Shown one piece after another: positions 42,160 through 52,822 of a stretch of 64,000 nt of DNA (positions are counted from its first letter, which is position 1; every line of letters begins with the position of its first letter). The stretch covers positions 124,001-188,000 of the forward strand of contig JBBMOL010000388.1 of the NCBI GenBank assembly GCA_037954665.1, in the 5' to 3' direction. Source of the DNA: Laguncularia racemosa (lineage: Eukaryota > Streptophyta > Magnoliopsida > Myrtales > Combretaceae). Below the pieces are notes generated by a model that made no database searches, had not been told where the DNA came from, and was given only the letters and a program-made list of their open reading frames with translations. A program made the position numbers and the translations under genes.

Positions 42160-43110
42160 AACGTATCCACCCAAAAAGTGCTATATGGGTTGACTAATTG
42201 GCGATAGGAACAATCTCAAGAATTATTTAGGAGTGTGTTATTGTAAGTGGAATATCTGATGATAGGAAGCATCTTATCGGACTAGCAACCTTGAAGAGAA
42301 GATTGTCTTTGGAAGCGCTCTTATAAGCTGGCCACCTGTCAACAGAAGCGTCTTGACTAGACTAGCGACTGTTTGGAAAAAATACCTTTGAAGAGTGCTC
42401 TTATGAGCTGACTAATCGGTTATCTGCAATTTTAAAAAGTACTCCTACGAACTGACTAATCGGTTATCTGCAATTTTAAAAAGTGCTCCTACGAGCTGAT
42501 TGATCGATAGATTTGAAAAGTGCTCCTATGAGCTAACTTATCGATGGATTTGAAAAGTACTCCTTTGAGCTAACTTTAAGATAAGGTATCTAGGAAAGTG
42601 CCCCTTCGCGAGTTAACTGACCTATAGCGAGAGGACATGCCTCAAAAGGTGCCCCTATGGGCTAACGTTTCTGAAGGTGTGTTTGGGAAAGTGCCCCATT
42701 ATGGGCTGACTAACCTATAGTGGGAAGTATCTTCTTAGACTCACGACCCTGGGGGAGAAATGTCTCGAAAGGTGCCCCTACATGCTGACCTTAAGACGAG
42801 ATATTTAGGAAAGTGCCCCATTGTGGGCTGACTAACCTATGGCATAGATAAACATCTCAAAAAGGTGCCCTTGTGGGCTGGCCTTAAGAGAGAATGTTTA
42901 GGGAAGTGCCCCAATGTAGGCTAACTAACCTATGACAAAATGTCTCGAAAGGTACCCTTATGGGCTAACCCTGAAAGATGAAGTTAAGGAAAGTGCCCCT
43001 TTGTGGGCTGACTAACCTATAACAAAATGTCTCGAAAGGCACCTCTATAGGCTGACCTTACGAGAGGATGTTTAGGGAAGTGCCCCTATGTGAGTTGACT
43101 AACCTTATGC
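42160..43110 (-). repeat. tandem repeat array in Ogre-1 3' untranslated region
   Basis: Degenerate repeats built on AAAGTGCCCC...GGGCTGACTAACC alternating with AAAGGTGCCCC...GGGCTGACC. Subunits are about 42-48 bp and form dimers. The array lies between integrase and the 3' LTR. Confidence 0.85.
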
Positions 43111-43605
43111 TTTTGAACATACTTTTACTGACTAAGCTAAATGATTTGATGTTTTCATGATATGCGGATGATAGTTATTTATTTTAATATGCTTGTCAAT
43201 TTATCGTGGATAGCAACCAAACAATCGAACCTTTGTGCTGGTTTGCTCTTGCTTCGCTTACTCTTGCTTTGACACGGGGTTGAAGATCTTGATGTGCTTC
43301 CTTTCTTGTGCGCATGGCTCTTTTGACAGTAGTGTTATCTTACTAATGCACCGGGTTTTAATGCTTAAGAGTAGATAGAATTATATTACAAAATTTATTG
43401 AGATTCATTATCATTTTAGTATTTATCATTCATTAGTGAAGTGATGGGTAATGTGTTTAGGAATGTTTGTTGTAATGAGAATTGGTTAGGATTATCGACC
43501 ATTCAGAGACATTAACTTTGCTTGTAAAAAATGAAAACTGGACTCAACAAAATTTGTATTGAATATTAGCTTTCATAAACATTGGCAAAATTCCAATTCC
43601 CTTGC

Positions 43606-44805
43606 CTAAGGATAATACATCTTAACAGCATCTGCATTGATGGGGTCTCTCAATTCTGGACCATCCATTTGAGTCAATATCAGAGCGCCTCCTGACAATG
43701 CCTTCTTTACTACATGTGGGCCTTCATAGTTCGGGGTAAATTTCCCTTTGGAATCTTGGGCATTTGGGAGAACTTTCCTTAGCACCAGATCCCCTTCTTT
43801 GAAGTATCGAGGCCTCATTTTCTTGTTAAATGCTCGGGCCATCCTTTGTTGGTAACACTGGCCGTGACATAGTGTAGTGAGTCTTTTTTCATCAATCAGA
43901 TTCAGCTGATCAAGCCTCTTCTTTACCCAGTCTGATTCAGTTAACTGAGTTTCTGACAGAATTCTGAATGATGGTATTTCGACCTCGACTGGTAGCATTG
44001 CTTCAGTACCATATACCAACGAATATGGGGTAGCTTCAGTAGATGTTCTTATTGAAGTCTTATAAGCCATGAGAGCAAACGGCAACATCTCATGCTAATC
44101 TTTGTAAGTAGTTGTCATTTTTTTGATGATCTTTTTGATATTCTTGTTAGCTACTTCTATTGCCCCGTTCATCTAAGGTCGGTAGGGAGTTGAATTTCTA
44201 TGGTTTATGTGGAATTGTTGACATAAACCTGTCATCGACTTGTTATTAAGATTGGTACCATTGTCGGTGATGATGGACTCAGGAACTCTATATCGAGCTA
44301 TTATATCCCTTTTCAAGAAACGAACTATTACCCCTTTGGTGACATTGGCATATGATGAAGCTTCTACCCACTTAGTGAAGTAATCAATTGCTACCAATAT
44401 AAACCTGTGACCATTAGATGCCGTCGGAGTGATTGGGTCGATTATGTCGATTCCCCACATGGAGAAAGGCCATGGTGCTGATAACAAGTGCAACTCGTTG
44501 GGTGGAGCATTTATCTGGTTTGCGTACACTTGACACAAATGACAGTGCTTGACATACTTTATGCAATCTGATTCCATGGTTAGCCAATAGTATCTTAACC
44601 TCATGATTTTTCGGGCCAACATATAGCCGTTCATATGAGGTCCACATACCCCTTCGTGTACTTCTTTCATCAGTTTACATGCTTCGTTTTTATCCACACA
44701 TCTTAGCAAGGTGGTATCAGACGATCTTTTGTAAAGTATAGACCCACTTAATAAGAAATGACTTGCTAACCTTCTGAGTGTTCTTTGGTCATTCTTGCTA
44801 GCCAT
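43606..44805 (-). pseudogene. Ogre-1 integrase
   Basis: Integrase with a zinc-binding EVHEGVCGPHMNG...HCHLCQ region and the catalytic core: WGIDIIDPI, ITDNGTN, then the region of the last acidic residue. A stop replaces Gln in the YRPQMNG block (near 44172). A second stop (TAG) replaces Trp in YKDWHEMLPFAL (near 44094-44096). The C-terminal part runs to a stop at 43606 after DAVKMYYP. It is inactive as encoded. Confidence 0.9.
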
Positions 44806-44988
44806 TTCGGGGTATTTGCTTTCTTGGAGAAAAGTTTTGATGTCGTGATACTAGGGCCTGTCATCTTGTGCTTTTTCAATTGCTAAACAGTAGGAGGGCC
44901 GATTTTCGATGTCTATTTTCAACAGTTGGACTTCAGCTCCCCCTGTTATTTAGATCATAGATGCTAGTGTGGCGAGTGCATCTGCAAA

Positions 44989-45642
44989 CTAATTCTGAGT
45001 TCTTGGGACATATGTGAAAGTGATTGCCTTGAATTCTTCGATTAACTCTGTCAAATGTTGATGGTATGGTACTAGTTTGGGGTCTTTAGTCTTGTATTCC
45101 CCTCTTGTCTGTAGTATGATAAGTGATGAATCCCCGTATACTTCTAATTCGCAAATTTCCATTTGGCAAGCCATCTTGTGGCCGAGGATGCACGCCTCAT
45201 ATTCCGCGATATTATTGGTATATGGAAATGTGAGTCTTATTACTATAGGGAATTGTGTTCCGTCTGGGGATATCAACACTGCCCCGATCCCACAATCGAA
45301 TACATTGGCGGCTCCGTCGAAGAACATTCTCCACTTAGGGCTCTGCTCTATCCCACGGTCTTCTACTGGTGTACCTTCCACTGTTAATATATTTTCGTCC
45401 GGGAATTGGGCTTATAGTTCTTGGGAATCTGCTTCGATAGGGTGTTCTGCCAATTGGTCGGCTAAAGCTTGCCCTTTCATCGAGTTTTGATTTATGTATG
45501 TGATATCAAACTCTGATAAGAGCATTTTCCATTTAGAGATTCTCCTTATCAAAACCGGTTTCTCTGCTAAGTATTTCAGGGGATTATGTCTTGTCAACAA
45601 CTCAATATGATAGTAAATGGTGTATTGCCTTAACCGGTGCAT
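44989..45642 (-). pseudogene. Ogre-1 RNase H regions (two)
   Basis: The 45412-45642 piece is the reverse-transcriptase-linked RNase H remnant (RQYTIYYHIELLTRHNPLKY ... SMKGQALADQLAEHP). The 44989-45381 piece is the second, archaeal-type RNase H with FFDGAANVFDCGIGAV, AEYEACILG and YGDSSLIILQT. Two RNase H regions are a hallmark of the Tat/Ogre branch. The pieces are separated by a stop. Confidence 0.87.
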
Positions 45643-47063
45643 GACCCAAATCAGAGCACAGCAAGTCCTCTCTACCTTTGAATACCTCTGTTCCTTGTCT
45701 GTGAATTCTTGCTCAGATAATATATGGAACGCTCTCTTCCCTCTTCATTTTTCTGCCCCAACACGCATCCTATGGATTCAGGGAGTATCGTGAGGTATAA
45801 GAATAAGGGCTTCCCTTGCTTCGGGACTATCAAGACTGGAGGTTTTATGAGATAGTCTTTGATCGTCCTGAATGCTTCTTCGCATTCGTCATCCCATTCT
45901 ACTGCAGCATTCTTTTTCAACAGACGGAATAGTGGCCGGCACTTATTTGTGAGTTGTGAGATAAAACGAGCTATATAATTTAATCTTCCCAACAAGCTTC
46001 TCACTTCTTTGACAGTGCGTAGGGAAGGTAGCTCTAATATAGACTTTACTTTGTTAGGGTCGATTTTAATGTCTTCCCGGCTTATGACAAACCCTAACAA
46101 TTTGCCCGTTGTGACCCAAAAAGTGCACTTCTCCGGATTTAACTTGAGTTGGAATTTTTTCAGTCGCTTAAACAATTTTCTCAGGATATCTATATGGCTT
46201 TCTTCTTCTTTAGACTTGGCTATCATGTCGTCGACGTATACTTTGACTTCTCGATGCATCATGTCATGAAGTATCGCAACCATGGCTCTCTGGTATGTTG
46301 CCCCGGCGTTTTTCAAACCGAAAGGCATGACTTTGTAATAGAAAGTCCCCCATGTTGTGATGAAAGTCGTCTTAGTTTTATCTTCTTCAGCCATTTTTAT
46401 TTGATTATATCCTGAGAAACCGTCCATAAATGAGAAAAGATGGTTTCCCGCAGTGTTGTCCACTAGAACATCAATGTGAGGTAAGGGGAAGTTATCCTTT
46501 GGTGTAGCTTGGTTTGAGTCCCGAAAGTCTACGCATACGCATACTTTTCCATTCTTTTTCATAACGGGGACTTATTCGCTACCCATTCTGGGTAATCGGA
46601 CACTTCGATGAACCTTACTTCTAGCAGTTTCTTGATTTCTTCCTTGATCTTTAGTAAGATGTCAGGCCTAAATCTTCTCAATTTTTGTTTTTTAGGTTTG
46701 ACATCTTCCCTTGTGGGAAGCTTATGAACCACTATTGATTAGTCTAGTCCTGGCATGTCACCATATGACCGAGCGAACACATCTGCATATTCAGTCAATA
46801 GCTTGGTCATTTCACACTTTTGCTCGGCACTTAAACTGGTTTCGATTTTGAGGTTTTTAGGTTTTTCCATGCTTTCTAGATTTACTGTCTCCACCGGCTC
46901 GTCGATTGAAATTTCGCTTTGTTCATGTTTTTGCCAATTTTCTTGTATTATTTCGTGGTCACGGATATCGCCTCCAACAACTGACCCAGCAGCGTTGGAA
47001 ACGATATCAGCGTTTTTATTTTCTACCTGCGCGAAATGTCTTTGATGTTTGATGGTAGGAGAT
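45643..47063 (-). pseudogene. Ogre-1 reverse transcriptase
   Basis: The reverse transcriptase core at 45672-46562 has VCVDFRDSNQATPKDNFPLP, FSFMDGFSGYNQIKMAEEDK, MPFGLKNAGATYQRAM and an intact catalytic YVDD. The N-terminal lead-in is at 46739-47063, beginning in frame right after the putative intron. A stop after PGLD (about 46739) and a frameshift before MKKNGK separate the parts. A further frameshift lies after IYYLSK. Confidence 0.9.
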
Positions 47064-47176
47064 CTGGGCAAAGTAAAATGAAAGCAGATATATATAAGTA
47101 AGACAAACTGTAATTGAATTATAAAGAAGTCTCAATGAAAATTTGTTTAACAATCGTTCTCTATCCTTGAGCTGAC
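47064..47176 (-). other. putative retroelement intron, Ogre-1
   Basis: 113 nt starting GTCAGC after CTCTAG and ending TTTGCCCAG before ATCTCC. Unspliced, the gag-protease frame stops four codons later. Spliced, codon AG|A joins it in frame to the reverse transcriptase lead-in. Ogre-2 has an equivalent 112-nt segment at the same place. Confidence 0.65.
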
Positions 47177-48616
47177 CTAGAGCTATCAATAGGATAACAG
47201 AACCAATTATTAAGAGCTGGATGCTGATCGGATGTGTGAGGGGTTAGGCTGCCATTGCTAATGTCATCTTCGCTTATCCTTAGCTCTTGAATGACAGTTG
47301 CTTTTTTGAAAGATTGTTGGAGGGGTGGAATGTGCATCGGGGTGTTGCTTGGCTTCTCTTTCATCCTGTCTTTGACACCTCTGGCTTGTGCTTCTTCCCG
47401 AGCTATAGGAACGTACCCTAGTCCAAACGTCCCTTGCTGCCCCTCTTTAAACTGATGGCCCTCCTTGCTAGTCACCACATTCACCTCATGGAATATCTGG
47501 AGACTAAGGTCTTTTGAACCATCCTCTCCAATGTATGGTATGGCAGTTTCTTTGTATATGGCATAATCTTGCTCGCCCAGCACAGTGACTATCTGCCTAT
47601 TTGCAATAAATTTGACCCTTTGATGGAGACTGGAGGGTATGGCTCCAGTAGTGTGTATCCAAGGCCTTCCTAAGAGTAGGTTGAAATATCTTGGGATGTC
47701 GAGGACTTTGAAAGATATGTGGAACACTTGTGGGCCAATCTCCACTAGTAGGTTTATCTCCCCTACTATGTCTCTTTTCGACCTGTCGAAAGCCCTGACT
47801 ACCGTCGAGCTAGGTTTAATATTGCTTGGATCGACCCCTAATAATTCGAGGGTAGCCAATGGGCAAACATTGAGGGACGACCCGTTGTCAATAAGTACTT
47901 GGGAGACAATCGTGTCGTTGCACCTTAGTGGTTTTGTATGTTGGTCTCCATCCTCTCCTAGCTCTTCTGGGGGGAAAGATATCTGGTCCATGGTGAGAAT
48001 AGAATCCGCCACATGACTCATTTTGTCTGTAGCGATGCCTTTTGGGACTTGAATCTGTTTGAGCACTTTGAAGAGTGCTTCCTTGTGGGGCTCAGAGGCT
48101 GTAAGAAGGCCCATGAGTGATATTTGAGCTGGAACTTTATTTAGTTGTTCCATGATCTTGTATTCACTCGCTTTGACCATTTTTGTAAATGCAGCGAGCC
48201 CCTCTTCCTCTTCCTCTCCTTTTCCTATGTTGGGCTCTTCGGTCGGGATTTTATATTTCGGGTCATATACTCTCCCAGAGCGGGTGATTCCTCCCACCAT
48301 AGGAGATCGCTCTTGCTCGAGGGTCTGATAGTCAAACGGTGCGGCCTTATACCTTTTTGCCGGTATTGGGACATTGAACACATATCTTTTCTTCGGGATC
48401 TGTATCTCAGTTAACTGTCCCTCATAGCATTTTATGACTCTTGGCTTTTGATTTGAATTTATCATGTTTACAGATTTCTCCTCTTCCTTTGGCGGTTTCA
48501 GTCAGGAGGTGGACTTGTGCAGCTAGCTGCTGGACCGTTTGTTCCAGGGATACGATCCTAGAGTCTGAAGCAGCATCAACACTTGTGTTGTTGTGGTTGT
48601 TGCCACTTTTTGCCAT
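47161..48616 (-). pseudogene. Ogre-1 gag (deleted) and protease
   Basis: The N-terminal gag segment (48422-48616) reads MAKSGNNHNNTSVDAASDSR and SLEQTVQQLAAQVHLLTE. It is then joined out of frame to the region before NQKPRVIKCYEGQ. Compared with Ogre-2, about 1.6 kb coding for capsid and nucleocapsid is missing. The protease part is readable (47161-48465), with VLIDNGSSLNVCPL and LLLGRPWIHTTGAIP. Confidence 0.87.
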
Positions 48617-48869
48617 CTTAGTTCTTGAACGTATGCAGATTGGGCTTCTGGGAGGGTTTGGTTATTTGGGAGCTATTTTGATACCTGGCGCGCATTTTTT
48701 CTTTTTTAGTATAATGTATGCAAATGTGATGCATGTGTCACACAGATGCTAAAAATAAAAAGGGGCTAACAATTGATTGATGATGTAATATTGAAACTTT
48801 ATTTTTATTAATATTGGAAACTTTGGAGTTCGATACTTAAAAAAACAAACGAAAGAGTACAATGATAAT

Positions 48870-49442
48870 CTATTTCCTAGCTTTCTTGGTCTTCTGTTGT
48901 ACAAACGCAGGCTTCCCGTCGATGACGGCTTCTAATTCTTTGACTTTGGCTTGGGTCTTCTCCAGCTGAGCTTCCAAGGCTTTGTTCCTTTGGTCGGATT
49001 CCTTGAATCGACCTTTCCAAATGTCCTTTTTATAATCTGCAGCCTCAAAATATACGTCCATTCGGGCCCTGACCTGCTCTAGGTAGATTTCCAACTCTGG
49101 ATTTACCTTGTCTGGCCTTGGTTGGGTGACATCTGGGACCCGGTATGCTCTTTGCCCTGTCTGATACAGCTGGTGGATTACGAACTCCCTAGTGGCTCGA
49201 TGCTTTCCCACTTCGCCATCTAACTCTCCGAGGTCTACATTCGGGCTTTCGATTCTGGCTTCCCAAAGTGCTTTGACCTCTGCCAGCATAGCAAATTTTT
49301 CAGCCACTAGTAAGTTTGGATCTTGGTACTCGAATGTGACTGTCTCCAGCGAGGGCCGATAAACTATGTCTTAAATAGTACCAAACTGGCGGACCACCGA
49401 GTTGGGGTGATAACCTATACATCTGCTGATTCCAATCAGAGG
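48870..49442 (-). pseudogene. Ogre-1 ORF1, C-terminal part
   Basis: Ends KTKKARK at 48870. It contains LAEVKALWEARIESPNVDLG and a helical, coiled-coil-like C-terminus (NKALEAQLEKTQAKVKELEA). A stop replaces Gln in the TIQDIVYRP block near 49370. It is split at 49442 by Ogre-2 and resumes at 63774. Confidence 0.8.
49438..49442. repeat. target-site duplication AGAGG, left copy
   Basis: Identical to 63774-63778. It brackets Ogre-2 exactly at its LTR ends. Confidence 0.92.
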
Positions 49443-50788
49443 TGTCGAGTTTAATTTTTGAATTCCCATTCCTAATCCGATCTAGACTAGACCCTATGCT
49501 CATCTAATGTAGATCCTCGACTTGAGTTAGGAATTTCGTTTGATTTTGGAGTCGCCACTCAACTATTGTTGGGAAAAATTGAATTAAGACTAAAGGAGCG
49601 GATTAGTCTTAATTTGGACCACTAGTCGTCGTGATTTCCTCTTCTCGTTTTTGTGAAAAGAGGAAAAGGGAAAACCAGAGTTTCTAAGTCCGGAGGCTAA
49701 CCTATTAAAACCTTTACGGTTACCACATAATCTCCTAGAATTGTTCCTATTTAGAAATGTGTTTTTATTGTGTTTCTGTTACTTTTTATTATGTTTTTGA
49801 ATTATTTTAAGAAAAGGATTTTTCATTAATTTTATGGGTTGACTCGAATGGGTGCCTACGTACCTGCTACTCAAGATCAAACAAGCCGTAGTTCGCTTTT
49901 CTAAAAACTTTAAGTTTGTTTGTGAATTTTAATTTTGAAATCTCTTTTGCTTTATGTTCTTACCATTTTTGAGATTTTAAAAAAATTCCAAGCCTAAGCT
50001 TTAATCTGATTTTGAAAATGATTTTTAGGGAAAAACATCAATTTTGGATTTATTTGAAGAAAAGGATTTTTCTAAGTGCTAAAACTCATTTTTTATGATT
50101 CTTTTATAATTTTTGAATTTTTTTTATGATTTTTTTGTTATTTTTGAGAATTTTGGGGATTTTTGTGATTTTTTGGGAATTTTTGGTTTATTATCTATCC
50201 TATTTTGACATCTAAAATTTTATTATTATTTTCCTAATGTTTTTATTATTTTTCTATATTTTATTATTTTATTATTATTTTTTATTTATCTATTTATTAT
50301 TTTTTATTATTTTTCTACATTATTAAATTCTAGAAAAATCTAATTTCTATATTTTCCTATTTATTAAAAATAAAACATAAACAAACAAACAAATAAATAA
50401 TAACTACATAACAAATAATTAATTAATTAATTAATTCAGAATAAATAAATAAATAAAATTAATTAAATAAAAAAAATCCGGAAAATCCGACTTACCTGGA
50501 TCCGGGTCGGTGCGCGGGTCGGGTCGGATCGATCGGATACGGCGGCGGGGAAGGCTCGTTCACGGCGTTCCGGTGGCCTTTTGCAGCGGGTGAGGTGTCG
50601 AATCCTAGCTTCTCGAGGTTGCTGAATCCAATGGTGGCGGTGGTTTGCTCCCAGATCGCCTCCTGGTGGTGGTTCAACTCCGGCCGGTGCTTCGCGGTTT
50701 TGGGTCTCCTCGGATGCTCTCCAATTTGCACTCTTTCCTCACTTTCTCTCAATTTTGATTAGTGCTTTGGCTTCCTCACCTCCTCCTC

Positions 50789-50796
50789 TATTTATA
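50789..50796 (-). promoter_or_regulatory. TATA box in Ogre-2 3' LTR
   Basis: CCTATAAATAGAGG in sense orientation, about 690 nt from the LTR start. It is conserved in all three Ogre LTRs here. Confidence 0.72.
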
Positions 50797-51137
50797 GGCG
50801 TCTGGAAACCCTCTTGGATAAGCTTGAATCGGCCGATTTGGATAAACCCATATTTTTCCGTTTTTTAGATTTGATTCTATCCAACCTATTTGATGCCGAT
50901 TTGTTGTAATCTTGTGATTTATTTGGATAATTCGGTTTTTGATTTATTGAAATCCAAAAAGATTCGAAGAAATCCAGCAATTTCAACCTTATCGGACTTC
51001 TGCCGGATTTTTTCTCCGGCTGGGCTCGAGGAAGAAGACGACCACGTACGAGGCACGTGTTTCCTCTCGGCCAATCACATGTTGCCACGTGGCAGCTCCA
51101 GGGAAAAGAAGGAAAAATTTTGCCGAGCGCACGCGGG

Positions 51138-51204
51138 GGGATTCGAACTCGCGACCTTCAGCCTTCATACGGTCCCAACATGCACGCACGAGCCAGTTGA
51201 GCTG
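51138..51204 (-). promoter_or_regulatory. tRNA-like A box / B box module in Ogre-2 3' LTR
   Basis: In sense orientation CAGCTCAACTGGC (51192-51204) is followed by GAGTTCGAATCCC (51138-51150), 67 nt from first to last base. The B-box-like motif closely matches the Pol III consensus GGTTCGANTCC. It lies about 340 nt upstream of the TATA box. Confidence 0.55.
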
Positions 51205-51485
51205 GCCCATTTTCCCGATTTTCTTTGTATCGCAAATTGCATATATGCAATGCGGTGTTTCCATTTTTTGTATTTTTTTGAAAATTCTAAAATTTGTAAA
51301 AATTATTTATCCCTTATTATTACTATTTCTGAAATCATTTTTCAAAATTGATGTGTTTTCCTATTTATTTTTATTTTTTTGAATATTTTTACTATTTATG
51401 CTAAATTAGAGGAAAATTGGGAAAAATTAAAAATTGATTATTTTTGAGAATTATCAATTCCTAGGGCAAAAATGTGGTGTTTACA

Positions 51486-52822
51486 GCTGCCCCTCTTTGT
51501 GGTAAAGTTTGAAAAACTTAACTACAAAGTCAAACAAAAGACACCATTTTTGGCCTCTTGAATGGATTTTGGTAGGAAAATGCTTCAAGAGCTAATAATC
51601 CTACGATTGAAGATGTTCCTAACAATTCAAGGTAATGTTCCTTCCCAAAAAGTGCTTTATGGGCTGACTAATTGGTGATGAGGTATGTCTCCATCATTGT
51701 GTAGGAATGTATGAGAAATGATGATAGGAAGCGTCTTATCAGACTTGCAACCTTGGGAAGAAAATTTACTCAAGAAGCGCCCTTATGAGCTGACCTTGAG
51801 GTAGATTTTTAGGAAAGTGCCCCCTATGGGCTAACTAACCTTTGATGGGATTGTCTCAAAAAATGCCCCCTATGGGCTAACCATGAGAACTGATTTTTAG
51901 AAAAGTGCCCCCTATGGGCTGACTAACCTGGAGTTGAATTGTCTCAAAAAGTGCCCCCTATGGGCTGACCATGAGAACAAGGTTTTAGGAAAGTGCCCCC
52001 TATGGGCTGACTAACCTGGATTGGATTTGCCTCAAAAAGTGCCCCCTATGGGTTGACCATGAGGACAAAGTTTTTAGGAAAGTGCCCCCTATGGGCTGAC
52101 TAACCTAATATAAAAATGATATCTAGGAAGGCATCTTTATAGACCGACCTTGGAAGAAATCTAGGGAAGTGCCCCTTTTTGGGCTGACTACCCTATGATG
52201 AAAATGATGGCTCAAAAGGTGCCCCATGTGGGCTAACCTTGAGAGATCTGGGGAAGTGCCCCTTTTTGGGCTGACCACCCTATTAAAGGGCATGTTCAGA
52301 CAAGTGCCCTACTATGGGCTGACTCATCTTATGCTTCTGAATATGCTTTCTATAGCCTGAACTAAATGTTGTGATGATATGATGATAGTTATTTATTTTA
52401 ATATGCTTGCCAGTTTATCGTGGATAGCAATTAAACAACCGAACCTTCGGGCTGGTTGAGCTTCTGCTTCATTTCTTCTTATCTTGACACAGGATCGACA
52501 ATTTTGATGTGCTCCCTTTCTTTATACACAACGCTCTTTTGACGGTAATGTTATCATAATAACGCGCTCAGTTTTAATGCTCAAAAATAGATAGGATTAT
52601 ATCACAAACCATATTAAGATTCATTATCATTTTAGTGTTTATTTTTCATTGGTGAAATGGTGGGTAATGTGTTTAAGGATATTTGTTATGGTGCGAATTG
52701 ATTTGGATTATTGACCATTCAGGGATATTAACTTTGCTTGTAAAAAAATAAAATCTCGACTCAATGAAACTTATATAAAATATTGGCTTTCATTAACATT
52801 GGCGAAATTTCAATTTCTTTGC
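51486..52822 (-). other. Ogre-2 3' untranslated region
   Basis: Sequence between the integrase stop and the 3' LTR. It has a purine tract (AAAGAGGGGCAGC in sense) beside the LTR, a tandem array (51640-52330), then about 490 bp of unique sequence shared with Ogre-1 (around 43110-43605). Confidence 0.8.
51640..52330 (-). repeat. dimeric tandem repeats in Ogre-2 3' region
   Basis: Units AAAGTGCCCCCTATGGGCTG followed alternately by ACTAACC or ACCATGAG. Subunits are 42-46 bp and the full dimer is about 88 bp. Confidence 0.9.

Larger units (their letters stand above)
39844..49442 (-). mobile_element. Ogre-1: Tat/Ogre-like Ty3 element, left segment
   Basis: Contains a 3' LTR (39844-41948), a 3' untranslated region with tandem repeats, integrase, two RNase H regions, reverse transcriptase, protease, a gag reduced by a deletion of about 1.6 kb, and the C-terminal part of ORF1. 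At 49442 the element is interrupted by Ogre-2 and continues at 63774, so its 5' LTR lies outside this window. The putative left target sequence is AGGAT (39839-39843); the other copy is not visible. Coding regions carry several stops and frameshifts. Confidence 0.9.
49443..51485 (-). repeat. Ogre-2 3' LTR
   Basis: 2043 bp, TGTAAACACC... to ...CTCGACA in sense orientation. It is shorter than the 5' LTR mainly because it lacks a GATTTTTGG-type repeat block of roughly 50 bp and a GGGTCGG-type block of roughly 15 bp. U3 has CACGTG and CCAAT motifs near 51040-51095. Confidence 0.93.

Noticed and set aside
51138..51204. Functional tRNA gene in the LTR
   Set aside because: A and B boxes are present, but I could not draw a proper acceptor stem, D stem and anticodon arm. 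Treated as a tRNA-like module only.
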